Below are positions 1-6,820 of a stretch of 9,680 nucleotides of DNA, piece after piece; within the stretch, counting starts at the first letter, position 1, and each line of letters starts with the position of its first letter. Position numbers and translations under genes: made by a program. The notes beneath the pieces are model-generated. The model was not told the DNA's origin and searched no databases. It worked only from the letters and a program-made list of their open reading frames with translations. Source of the DNA: Selenomonadaceae bacterium. GTDB taxonomy: Bacteria; Bacillota; Negativicutes; Selenomonadales; Selenomonadaceae. The stretch lies in the NCBI GenBank assembly GCA_017445435.1, contig JAFSUE010000177.1, positions 1 through 9,680 on the forward strand, written 5' to 3'.

Positions 1-724
1 ACTCGGCGGCGAAGGTGAACCGATTCTTTCACAAGATGAATTTAAAGCGCGTCTTCATGAACTTTACAACTTGGGGATACAAGGGCTTGAGTGCTACTAT
101 TCACGCTACAACAATGAACAGGAAAAATTTTTGGCTGAATCTGCGCGGGAAAATAAATTGTTGATAAGCGGCGGCAGTGATTATCACGGCTTGAATAAAA
201 ATATTGCGCTTGGAACATTGGGAACTGAATCACCTGATATAAAAATTTATCAGCTAACAATTTTACAAAAAATTTTTGAGCAACATAAAATTTCACGAAT
301 CAGACAGGCATTTAAGCTTGCCAAAATCGCGCACGAAGGACAAACAGATAAAGCTGGCGTCGAATACATTTATCACCCCATGACCGTTGCTTTTCAATGC
401 GGCGGAAATATTTCTGCAATGATTGTTGCTTTACTTCACGATGTCGCCGAAGATACAAACTTAAGCGTTGACGACTTGCAGAAAAAAATTTCTTTGACTG
501 ATGAAGAAATACACGCGTTGAAATTGTTGACGCACGACGAAAAAATTTCCTATTTCGATTACGTTCAAAATATTAGCGCCGACGAACTTGCTAGACAAGT
601 AAAAATCGCCGACCTTAAAAATAATTCAGATTTGTCAAGAATTCCTAAGGAGGTGCAAACGTCAAAAGATTTTAAGCGCGTGGAAAAGTACAAACAAGCT
701 TTAAAAATTTTGAGAGGTGATTAA
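1..724 (+). CDS. PHP-domain phosphoesterase fused to RelA/SpoT-like HD hydrolase domain (5' end outside window)
   Basis: The reading frame is open from base 2 and has no start in the window, so this is the C-terminal part of a longer protein; the TTG at 71 is internal. The first ~75 residues match the end of a PHP phosphoesterase domain of the YciV/TrpH type: a GLECYYSRY segment, then GGSDYHG (167-190), whose Asp and His are typical PHP metal ligands. A second domain follows without interruption. It has the HD signature of RelA/SpoT/MESH1 (p)ppGpp hydrolases: His at 332, YIYHP (His at 374), LLHDVAEDT (His-Asp at 437-442) and KIADLKNN (Asp at 611). No synthetase domain follows. From family knowledge, PHP domains cleave phosphoesters of nucleotides or RNA, and this HD subfamily removes pyrophosphate from (p)ppGpp or related nucleotides. 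The exact substrate is not readable here. The stop lies 2 nt before the next gene, suggesting co-transcription. Confidence 0.85.
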   Translation, partial: LGGEGEPILSQDEFKARLHELYNLGIQGLECYYSRYNNEQEKFLAESARENKLLISGGSDYHGLNKNIALGTLGTESPDIKIYQLTILQKIFEQHKISRIRQAFKLAKIAHEGQTDKAGVEYIYHPMTVAFQCGGNISAMIVALLHDVAEDTNLSVDDLQKKISLTDEEIHALKLLTHDEKISYFDYVQNISADELARQVKIADLKNNSDLSRIPKEVQTSKDFKRVEKYKQALKILRGD

Positions 725-726
725 AT

Positions 727-2736
727 TTGTCTATCGGTACAATCTCGGCGCATGGTTATGAGCTTACAGATAATAATTTGTTCAAAAGCAACAAAGAAGG
801 CAACCAATTCGTTTTTGAAATTCCAATGTATCAGCGCCCTTACGTTTGGCGAAAAGATAATTGGGAAGACCTCTTTAACGACATTACAGACAACGAATCG
901 GGCTATTTCATCGGTGCAATAATCTGTATCAATCATGGCACTAACTCTTCAAATAATTATACCGTATATGAAGTAGTCGACGGTCAACAGCGCTTGACGA
1001 CGTTGAGCCTTTTTCTTTCGGCAATTTATAAAGAATTAATTGACCGTAAGGAAATTTTGAGAAAAAAATTGTCCTCTGAAGAATTTGAAACTTTTTTGGA
1101 AAATAATTCTGGTAAATTTACACAGCTGAAAAATTCGTTAATAATATCGTCTGGCGGCGGCAAATTTCGGACGCGCGTATTTCCGCAGAACAAAGATAAC
1201 GTTGACGATTACTTAAACATTTTAATTTCTTCAAAGCTTATCACTGAAGCAACGCTGGATTACAAAGAAAAAATTGATAAAAATCCTGACGGTCGGCGTT
1301 TGCATTTAATCACTAAAGCTTACGAATATTTCGCGGAAAGAATTGTTGAATATGCCGAAGGTTATAACGGTGAATATAAAGACGACACTAACGAACAAAT
1401 TCACCGTATACTGGAAATTTTAAGCAAGGTAAATTCTTCGCAACTTGTCATGATAGTAGCTGATTCACATTTAAGCGCAAATATTTTGTTTGAGACTTTG
1501 AACAATCGCGGAACTCCGCTTACCATAACAGACCTTATAAAAAATCGGCTCTTGTCTCAACTTAAAGAAGATTTCGGCAAAAACAAGAAGGATTTTGAAA
1601 AATACAGTCAGCAGTTTATTGAAATTATTGACGGCGTCACAAAGAAAAACGGTAAAGATATTCCTGGCGGCGAGCAAGAAAGATTTTTCCGTCACAGTTA
1701 CAACGCCTTCCGCACTGAATGGAATTCTAAGTATCCGTCCAACGATAAAAAAATACCTACCTTCCTAATTGGCAAGCGTGCTACTTTGTATGAATCTTAC
1801 ATCAAAATGATAGAGTTTGACCCAGTGGCTGTATTTGAGCAAATAAAAAATTGTGCAAAAATTTATCCGCTGATTCAAGGTCTTACTGGCGGCAAAAATA
1901 TTTCAACTTCACTTGAAAAGGCGTACCAAGATTTAAGCCGAATTAACGGCACTACTTCATATACTTTGCTGTTGTATCTTGTTAAAAATTCTAAGTCACT
2001 CAATCTTAATAGTAATGATGATTTTGAAAAAATTTGCCAACTGCTGATAAGCTTTTTTGTACGTCGCATCCTTACTGATATTCCTCAATCAAACATGCTG
2101 GACCCTGTTTTTATCAATTTCATTGAAGAGATTGAGAAAAATAATTATAAGGGTGATTCGATTCATGAAAATTTAGCCCGAATTTTGAAGGAAGCCTACG
2201 GCAAAGATGATAACGACGAAAGATTAAAAAGCCGACTTAGCGAAGACGTTTACTCTAAAGGTTCTGCCAATACAGCAATTCGTTTTGTCTTGGTTAAACT
2301 GGCGGAATATTATCTCAAAAAAGAATCAGTAGACCTTTGGAAAAAAGCGCACAATGAAAATAAAGGCGACTTTTATAATTGGACGATTGAACACGTACTG
2401 CCGCAAACATTGACTGCCAAAAAATTAACTTCCAAACAAAAATCTTGGATTGAAGATTGGATAAAAGTATTGGGCAACGGCAACGAAACAAAGGCTTTAG
2501 AAGTTCAATCAGATAATGTCAACAAACTGGGCAACCTTACACTTACTGCATCCAATGCTGAATTGGGCAACCGTTCCTTTGCAGAGAAAAAAACGATGAA
2601 AGGCGGTTATTTAGACAGTATCTTATCCAAAAACTTGAACTCCTATATTTGTGAACAGGACGTGTGGGGCGCGGAACAAGTTCAAGCCAGAACTGATTTA
2701 CTCATCAAAGATATTTTAGAAATTTTTAAATGGTAA
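727..2736 (+). CDS. DUF262-DUF1524 (GmrSD-family) type IV restriction-like nuclease
   Basis: The 669-residue protein begins at a TTG with the SD sequence GAGGTGA just upstream, inside the end of the previous gene. The N-terminal DUF262 (GmrS-like) domain shows IPMYQRPYVW at 32-41 and DGQQRLTTL at 85-93; the latter is the conserved nucleotide-handling motif of the family. The C-terminal DUF1524 (GmrD-like, His-Me finger/HNH-type) domain shows IEHVLPQT around His556, then LGNLTL at 601-606 and N-LGN-F-EKK at 610-622. Both halves appear complete, with no frameshift. In characterised members such as GmrSD, these proteins use NTP hydrolysis to cleave DNA carrying modified bases, giving phage defence; others sense phosphorothioate marks. 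Which modification this one recognises cannot be told. No modification methylase is visible beside it, which fits a stand-alone type IV enzyme. It is followed by a terminator, so it closes its transcription unit. Confidence 0.9.
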   Translation: MSIGTISAHGYELTDNNLFKSNKEGNQFVFEIPMYQRPYVWRKDNWEDLFNDITDNESGYFIGAIICINHGTNSSNNYTVYEVVDGQQRLTTLSLFLSAIYKELIDRKEILRKKLSSEEFETFLENNSGKFTQLKNSLIISSGGGKFRTRVFPQNKDNVDDYLNILISSKLITEATLDYKEKIDKNPDGRRLHLITKAYEYFAERIVEYAEGYNGEYKDDTNEQIHRILEILSKVNSSQLVMIVADSHLSANILFETLNNRGTPLTITDLIKNRLLSQLKEDFGKNKKDFEKYSQQFIEIIDGVTKKNGKDIPGGEQERFFRHSYNAFRTEWNSKYPSNDKKIPTFLIGKRATLYESYIKMIEFDPVAVFEQIKNCAKIYPLIQGLTGGKNISTSLEKAYQDLSRINGTTSYTLLLYLVKNSKSLNLNSNDDFEKICQLLISFFVRRILTDIPQSNMLDPVFINFIEEIEKNNYKGDSIHENLARILKEAYGKDDNDERLKSRLSEDVYSKGSANTAIRFVLVKLAEYYLKKESVDLWKKAHNENKGDFYNWTIEHVLPQTLTAKKLTSKQKSWIEDWIKVLGNGNETKALEVQSDNVNKLGNLTLTASNAELGNRSFAEKKTMKGGYLDSILSKNLNSYICEQDVWGAEQVQARTDLLIKDILEIFKW

Positions 2737-2783
2737 ACGTAAACAAAAAGCCGACGTTAATTCACGCCGATTTATTAAAAGAA

Positions 2784-2816
2784 TCCCTGCGTTTTTGCGT
2801 AGGGAATTTTTTATTT
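2784..2816 (+). terminator. Intrinsic terminator after the GmrSD-like gene
   Basis: An 8-bp stem, TCCCTGCG (2784-2791) with CGTAGGGA (2798-2805), contains one G-T wobble and closes a 6-nt loop. A T-rich tract follows directly (2807-2816). It separates the PHP-HD/GmrSD-like unit from the redox operon. Confidence 0.85.
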
Positions 2817-2891
2817 CTTATGAAATTTTACGCGGAATTTAAGATTTTTTTATAGCCGATAAAAATTTTTTTAAGCCGTCGTTGCAGGCGG

Positions 2892-2923
2892 AAAATTCAT
2901 TGACAAAGTATCCAATGAAATTT
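2892..2923. promoter_or_regulatory. Candidate operator: inverted repeat spanning the -35/-10 region
   Basis: TTCATTG (2896-2902) and CAATGAA (2913-2919) form a perfect 7-bp inverted repeat with a 10-bp centre. Allowing one mismatch, the arms extend to 11 bp (2892-2902 and 2913-2923). Arm centres are 21 bp apart, about two helical turns, as expected for a dimeric regulator. The repeat covers the -35 box and touches the -10 box, so a bound protein would block RNA polymerase. The regulator is not in the window. Confidence 0.55.
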
Positions 2924-2928
2924 ATAAT
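2900..2928 (+). promoter_or_regulatory. Perfect consensus sigma-70/SigA promoter for the aldo/keto reductase operon
   Basis: A -35 box TTGACA (2900-2905) and a -10 box TATAAT (2923-2928) are separated by exactly 17 bp, so both hexamers and the spacing match consensus. Transcription should begin near 2935, giving a leader of about 36 nt before the ATG at 2972. Such a strong promoter in a stress-type operon would normally need a repressor, which fits the inverted repeats overlapping it. Confidence 0.9.
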
Positions 2929-2935
2929 TTTTACT

Positions 2936-2948
2936 TGACATAATGTCA
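2936..2948. promoter_or_regulatory. Candidate operator: 13-bp palindrome at the transcription start
   Basis: TGACAT-A-ATGTCA is a perfect 6-bp inverted repeat around one central base. It lies at the predicted transcription start, between the -10 box and the SD site. Position and symmetry suit a repressor site, for example of the MarR type, but the family is a guess. Confidence 0.5.
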
Positions 2949-2971
2949 GATAAATTTTTGAAGGTGGTACA

Positions 2972-4009
2972 ATGAATTATATTAAACTTGGCAATTCAGA
3001 TTTAAATGTTTCGCGAATTTGTTTAGGCTGTATGGGATTTGGCAACGCGGCGACTGGTCAGCATTCGTGGACGCTGGACGAAGAAAAATCCCGCGAAATT
3101 ATTAAACATGCGCTTGATAGCGGCGTAAATTTTTTTGATACGGCGATTGCTTATCAAAATGGTACAAGTGAAGAATTTCTTGGACGCGCCGTAAAAGATT
3201 TTGCGAAACGAGACGAAGTTTTCATAGCTACAAAATTTTTGCCGCGCTCGACTGATGAAATTGAAAGCGGCGTCACTGGGCAACAGCACATTGAAAATTA
3301 TCTCGACAAAAGTTTAAAACATCTCGGAATGGATTACGTCGACTTGTACATTTATCATATGTGGGATTATCAAACGCCGATTTACGACATTTTGGACGGT
3401 TTAAATAAAGCAGTGAAGGCTGGCAAAGTTCGCTACATTGGCATTGCGAATTGTTACGCGTGGCAGTTGGCGAAGGCGAATTATTTAGCTGAAAAAAATA
3501 ATTTCGCAAAGTTCATTTCCGTACAAAATCACTACAATTTACTTTTCCGCGAAGAGGAACGCGAAATGGTGAACTTCTGCGCGGAAGACAACATTGCAAT
3601 GACGCCTTACAGTGCATTGGCAAGCGGCAGACTTTCACGTAAACTTGGTGAAACGTCTAAACGTATGCAGGAGGACAGCTACGCGAAATTTAAGTACGAC
3701 GCGACGGCGGAAATTGATTCAAAGATTATAAATCGCGTTGATGAATTGGCTACAAAGTACGGCGTAACTATGACGGAAATTTCTTTAGCGTGGCTTTTAA
3801 CAAAAGTTGATTCGCCAGTCGTCGGAGCGACAAAATTTCATCATATTGACGGCGCAGTTAAATCTGTCGACCTGCAACTTTCTGCCGAAGATATTGCGTA
3901 CCTTGAAGAATTGTACACGCCGCACGCATTAGTAGGAGTTATGGCGCAGAATAAACCAAATGCAAATAAAAATTCTCAAGTTTGGATGAAAAATGCGCCT
4001 AAAAATTGA
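2972..4009 (+). CDS. Aldo/keto reductase
   Basis: This 345-residue protein has the usual length and layout of a (beta/alpha)8-barrel NADPH-dependent aldo/keto reductase. The N-terminus MNYIKLGNSDLNVSRICLGC is typical of the YajO/YhdN-like (AKR11-14) branch. The catalytic tetrad is intact: Asp56 and Tyr61 in NFFDTAIAY, Lys88 in IATKF and His129 in LYIYHMWD. Other family marks are VDLYIYH and GKVRYIGIAN. The ATG start has AAGGTGG at 2961-2967. It is the first gene behind the strong promoter and is expected to be cytosolic, reducing aldehydes or ketones to alcohols. The YqhD-like dehydrogenase downstream recalls the E. coli yqhD-dkgA pairing for reactive aldehyde detoxification. That role is inferred from context, and the substrate is not determined. 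Confidence 0.93.
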   Translation: MNYIKLGNSDLNVSRICLGCMGFGNAATGQHSWTLDEEKSREIIKHALDSGVNFFDTAIAYQNGTSEEFLGRAVKDFAKRDEVFIATKFLPRSTDEIESGVTGQQHIENYLDKSLKHLGMDYVDLYIYHMWDYQTPIYDILDGLNKAVKAGKVRYIGIANCYAWQLAKANYLAEKNNFAKFISVQNHYNLLFREEEREMVNFCAEDNIAMTPYSALASGRLSRKLGETSKRMQEDSYAKFKYDATAEIDSKIINRVDELATKYGVTMTEISLAWLLTKVDSPVVGATKFHHIDGAVKSVDLQLSAEDIAYLEELYTPHALVGVMAQNKPNANKNSQVWMKNAPKN

Positions 4010-4022
4010 AAGGGGGATTTAA

Positions 4023-5132
4023 ATGAAGTTCACAAAAAAATTTTTAACTGCGGCAATTTGTCTTGGACTTTTAACGCCGTTTGCCGCGCAGGTTGACAAC
4101 GTTGCATTTGCCAGCGACGCTGATAAAGCGGCTACAAGTAAAATTAAAGCTGAAAAGTTGAACCTTACAAGTGCATGGGACAAAGTTTTTCCGCAAAGTA
4201 AAAATGTTAATCACCGCAAAGTAACTTTTGTCAATCGCTACGGAATTACTCTTGCCGCCGATTTATATGAGCCGAAAAATTACACGGGCAAACTTCCTGC
4301 CATTGCAGTTTGTGGACCTTTTGGCGCGGTTAAGGAACAATCATCTGGCTTGTACGCGCAGACTATGGCGGAACGTGGATTTTTAACTATAGCGTTTGAT
4401 CCGTCATTTACTGGCGAAAGCGGCGGCACTCCACGTTTTGTAGCATCGCCTGACATTAACACGGAAGATTTCTGCGCGGCGGTAGATTATCTTTCGACGC
4501 TGAATAATGTTGACGCTAACAGAATCGGCATAATTGGAATTTGCGGTTGGGGCGGAATGGCGTTGAATGCGGCGGCGATTGACACGCGCATTAAAGCTAC
4601 CGTCACGTCGACAATGTACGATATGAGCCGCGTTATGGCTAACGGCTACTTCGACTACGATAAAACTACGACGCAGTTGGAAAATGAACGCCAGCAAAAT
4701 CGTTTAAACTTGAATCGGCAACGTACACGCGATTATAAAAATGGAACTTACGCCCGCGCAGGTGGTGTCGTTGATCCACTTCCTGACGACGCGCCGCAAT
4801 TCGTCAAGGATTATTACGACTACTATAAAACTGAACGCGGCTATCATAAGCGCTCCCTTAATTCAAATGACGGCTGGAACGTGACAAGCGCCCTTTCATT
4901 TATGAATATGCCGTTGCTCTGCTACGTCGACGAAATTAAAACGCCCGTACTTTTGATTCACGGCGAAAATGCGCATTCAAAATATTTTTCTGAAAGTGCC
5001 TTTGAAATGATGTCACCTACTGGCAACAAAACGCTGATGATTGTTGAAGGTGCTAGCCACGTCGACTTGTACGACAATTTGGACGCCATACCTTTTGACA
5101 AGATTGAAGAATTTTTCAATGACAATTTGTAA
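4023..5132 (+). CDS. Exported alpha/beta hydrolase with Cys nucleophile (dienelactone hydrolase/YcjY-like)
   Basis: The 369-residue protein starts at an ATG behind AGGGGG, 13 nt after the aldo/keto reductase. An N-terminal signal peptide has Lys residues at 2, 5 and 6, a hydrophobic core at 8-21 and an AFA|SD cleavage site after residue 30. The mature part is an alpha/beta hydrolase. The nucleophile elbow GIIGICGWGGMA (169-180) carries Cys174 where serine is usual, as in dienelactone hydrolase. The likely acid is Glu315 in LLIHGEN and the likely base His346 in GASHVDLYD. Other conserved segments are FDPSFTGESGG (125-135) and ASPDINTEDF. Homologues of this type often lie beside aldo/keto reductases and flavodoxins in anaerobes (from memory). 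It probably hydrolyses a small ester, lactone or thioester outside the cytoplasmic membrane, while the reductases beside it are cytosolic. The substrate is unknown. Confidence 0.88.
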   Translation: MKFTKKFLTAAICLGLLTPFAAQVDNVAFASDADKAATSKIKAEKLNLTSAWDKVFPQSKNVNHRKVTFVNRYGITLAADLYEPKNYTGKLPAIAVCGPFGAVKEQSSGLYAQTMAERGFLTIAFDPSFTGESGGTPRFVASPDINTEDFCAAVDYLSTLNNVDANRIGIIGICGWGGMALNAAAIDTRIKATVTSTMYDMSRVMANGYFDYDKTTTQLENERQQNRLNLNRQRTRDYKNGTYARAGGVVDPLPDDAPQFVKDYYDYYKTERGYHKRSLNSNDGWNVTSALSFMNMPLLCYVDEIKTPVLLIHGENAHSKYFSESAFEMMSPTGNKTLMIVEGASHVDLYDNLDAIPFDKIEEFFNDNL

Positions 5133-5137
5133 AGTCT

Positions 5138-5145
5138 GGGGGTGA
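5138..5145 (+). promoter_or_regulatory. SD site that favours the TTG at 5151 as antitoxin start
   Basis: GGGGGTGA closely matches the anti-SD complement and ends 5 nt before the TTG at 5151. The GTG at 5142 lies inside this SD site and has no SD of its own, so the TTG is the better start. Confidence 0.65.
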
Positions 5146-5150
5146 AAGAT

Positions 5151-5375
5151 TTGGAAATTATCGGTATAAATCCTGGTGAAGACAGCATTACTTTTACTGC
5201 TAACGAATGGAAACATTTCATTGATGAAGTTGGTATGCGTAAGGGATGCGAAATTGAAAAGTGTATTAACAATGCCCGTTATCTTGCTAAACTGGATTAT
5301 GCAGATGAGCAGTCTGCAAAAGGTGAAGGAACAATGTTTACTTGGGAGGAGTTTCAAAATTTAGCTCATGCCTAA
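5151..5375 (+). CDS. Antitoxin of a YoeB-type toxin-antitoxin pair
   Basis: With the TTG start the product is 74 residues (77 from the GTG at 5142). Its role is inferred mainly from the YoeB-like toxin gene, which overlaps its last 8 bases. The C-terminal half, NARYLAKLDYADEQ-AKGEG followed by FTWEEFQN, resembles the toxin-binding tail of many Phd/YefM-type antitoxins, which wraps and blocks the toxin. The N-terminal half, with ITFTANEWKHFIDEV, does not look like the usual YefM/Phd DNA-binding fold, and I do not recognise a ribbon-helix-helix or AbrB motif. It may be a divergent or different DNA-binding domain. All six glycines use GGT or GGA, whereas about half of those in the flanking hydrolase gene use GGC. 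This hints at a separate origin. The gene starts only 18 nt after the hydrolase stop, with no clear promoter of its own. Confidence 0.75.
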   Translation: MEIIGINPGEDSITFTANEWKHFIDEVGMRKGCEIEKCINNARYLAKLDYADEQSAKGEGTMFTWEEFQNLAHA

Positions 5376-5628
5376 TGTACTTTTTACGGGCGATGCTCTG
5401 GAACAATTTATGTATTGGGTCAATAATGATAGGAAAATTACTGAAAAAATATATAAACTTGCAAACGATATTGTGCGCAATGGTCCAGACAAGGGTATCG
5501 GTAAGCCCGAAAGATTGAAACATAAGCCGTATTGGTCACGTAGAATTGATGATAAAAATCGGTTAGTTTACGATGTTCATGACGACATATTGGATATTAA
5601 ACATTGTAAAGGTCATTATGACGATTAA
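5368..5628 (+). CDS. yoeB: YoeB/Txe-family mRNA interferase toxin
   Basis: This 86-residue protein aligns along its whole length with E. coli YoeB, a ribosome-dependent endoribonuclease that cuts mRNA in the A site. Shared segments are the YW at 16-17 followed by D-K-I, GIGKPERLKH at 43-52, WSRRI at 56-60, NRLVYDV at 64-70 and the terminal C-KGHY. The residues equivalent to the catalytic set E46, R65 and H83 are present as Glu48, Arg65 and His83, so the toxin is probably active. The loop after LKH is about two residues shorter than in E. coli. The ATG lies inside the end of the antitoxin gene (overlap ATGCCTAA). The nearest purine-rich stretch (5344-5351) is about 16 nt upstream, too far for a good SD, so translation is probably coupled to the antitoxin. 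Confidence 0.93.
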   Translation: MPNVLFTGDALEQFMYWVNNDRKITEKIYKLANDIVRNGPDKGIGKPERLKHKPYWSRRIDDKNRLVYDVHDDILDIKHCKGHYDD

Positions 5629-5649
5629 AAAATTTTGGAGGCTTAAAAT

Positions 5650-6816
5650 ATGCTTGGAAATTTTAGCTTTATGAATGCGACGAAAATTTATTTTGGTGAT
5701 GATTCGTTGAAATTTTTAAATGACGAATTGCCGAAGTATGGTAAAAACATTCAGCTGATTTACGGCGGCGGCTCGATTAAGCGTAACGGCATTTACGACG
5801 CCATTATCGAAATTCTCAAGGCTAACGGCAAAAATATTGTCGAAGACGCAGGAGTTATGCCAAATCCTACCGTTGACAAATTGCGCGAAGGCATTAAAAT
5901 TGCACGTGAAAATAACGTTGACTTACTTTTAGCGGTCGGCGGCGGCAGTTGCTGTGACTACGCAAAGGCAGTTTCCGTTTCAGTTCATTGTGACGAAGAC
6001 GCTTGGGAAAAATATTTCATTCGATTTGAAGAACCTACCTGCGAAATTGTACCAGTTGCTTGTGTGTTGACAATGGCGGGTACTGGCTCGGAAATGAACG
6101 GCGGCTCTGTCATAACGAATCACGCAACTAAACAAAAAATTGGTCACGTATTCGGTGAAAATGTTATGCCGAAATTTTCAATTCTCAATCCAAAATTTAC
6201 TTTTTCACTGCCTAAGCGCCAAATGGTTGCTGGCATTTACGATATTTTCAACCACATTTGCGAACAATATTTTTCTGGCACGGACGACAACACTAGCGAT
6301 TACATTGCCGAAGGTTTAATGCGTTCGGTCATTCACAGTTCGTTAATTGCCGTTGAAAATCCTGAAGATTATGAAGCGCGGTCTAATATTATGTGGGATG
6401 CTACACTAGCTTTAAATACGCTTGTCGGCAAAGGTAAGACGCAAGATTGGATGGTACATATGCTTGGGCAAGCTGTCGGCGCGTACACTGACGCCACGCA
6501 CGGTATGACACTTGCCGCCGTTTCACTGCCCTACTACAAAATGATTATGCCGTATGGTCTGCCGAAATTTAAACGTTTCGCCGTCAATGTGTGGAATGTC
6601 GACGCCGCTGGAAAATCTGATGAAGAAATTGCCAACGAAGGCTTGAAGGCTATGGAAAATTGGATGCGCAAAATTGGCGTGACGTTGAAAATTAGCGAAC
6701 TGGGCGCAACTAAAGATATGATTGAAGGCATTGCAGACGCTACTTTCATTTTGAACGGCGGCTACAAAGTTTTGACTCGTGACGAAGTTATAAAAGTTTT
6801 GTCAGATAGTTTATAA
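5650..6816 (+). CDS. Iron-containing alcohol dehydrogenase, YqhD/BdhA-like
   Basis: The 388-residue protein has the normal length for a group III metal-dependent alcohol dehydrogenase and starts at an ATG behind GGAGG (5636-5640). The N-terminus (NFSFMNATKIYFGDDS) and YGGGSIKRNGIYD are typical of the NADPH-dependent YqhD/butanol dehydrogenase branch. The nucleotide-binding GGGS is at 97-100, followed by D-AKA, and TMAGTGSEMN is at 141-150. The four metal ligands are intact: Asp198 and His202 in YDIFNHICEQ, His270 in MVHMLGQ and His284 in DATHGMTLA. It is expected to reduce short-chain aldehydes to alcohols in the cytosol. With the aldo/keto reductase at the operon head it suggests aldehyde detoxification or fermentative redox balancing. 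The toxin-antitoxin pair separates it from the first two genes. Physiological substrate not determined. Confidence 0.94.
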   Translation: MLGNFSFMNATKIYFGDDSLKFLNDELPKYGKNIQLIYGGGSIKRNGIYDAIIEILKANGKNIVEDAGVMPNPTVDKLREGIKIARENNVDLLLAVGGGSCCDYAKAVSVSVHCDEDAWEKYFIRFEEPTCEIVPVACVLTMAGTGSEMNGGSVITNHATKQKIGHVFGENVMPKFSILNPKFTFSLPKRQMVAGIYDIFNHICEQYFSGTDDNTSDYIAEGLMRSVIHSSLIAVENPEDYEARSNIMWDATLALNTLVGKGKTQDWMVHMLGQAVGAYTDATHGMTLAAVSLPYYKMIMPYGLPKFKRFAVNVWNVDAAGKSDEEIANEGLKAMENWMRKIGVTLKISELGATKDMIEGIADATFILNGGYKVLTRDEVIKVLSDSL

Positions 6817-6820
6817 GGAG
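6817..6820 (+). promoter_or_regulatory. SD GGAG that leaves the start of the next gene ambiguous
   Basis: GGAG directly follows the dehydrogenase stop codon and overlaps the GTG at 6820, so it cannot serve that start. It is 8 nt before an in-frame ATC at 6829, which would give a protein beginning with IEF-like residues. Either translation restarts at the GTG by coupling, or a rare ATC start is used. Confidence 0.45.

Noticed and set aside
2847..2872. TTTTTAT-AGCCG-ATAAAAA hairpin followed by Ts, upstream of the aldo/keto reductase promoter
   Set aside because: The stem is 7 bp of only A-T pairs, too weak to call a terminator, and a much better one lies just upstream.
2935..2940. Second TTGACA that could be a -35 box
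   Set aside because: There is no -10-like hexamer 16-18 bp downstream; it is better explained as part of the TGACAT-A-ATGTCA palindrome.
5095..5123. TTGACA near the end of the hydrolase gene as a promoter for the toxin-antitoxin pair
   Set aside because: No -10 hexamer is found at suitable spacing (5118-5123 is AATGAC), and the bases encode the conserved hydrolase C-terminus.
4958..5357. Long open frames on the - strand opposite the hydrolase end and antitoxin
   Set aside because: They lie opposite well-supported genes, have no family resemblance and no SD; they look like shadow frames.
5176..5364. Alternative + strand frame inside the antitoxin gene
   Set aside because: It has no recognisable domain and no SD, and the overlapping frame is supported by the toxin partner and the SD at 5138-5145.
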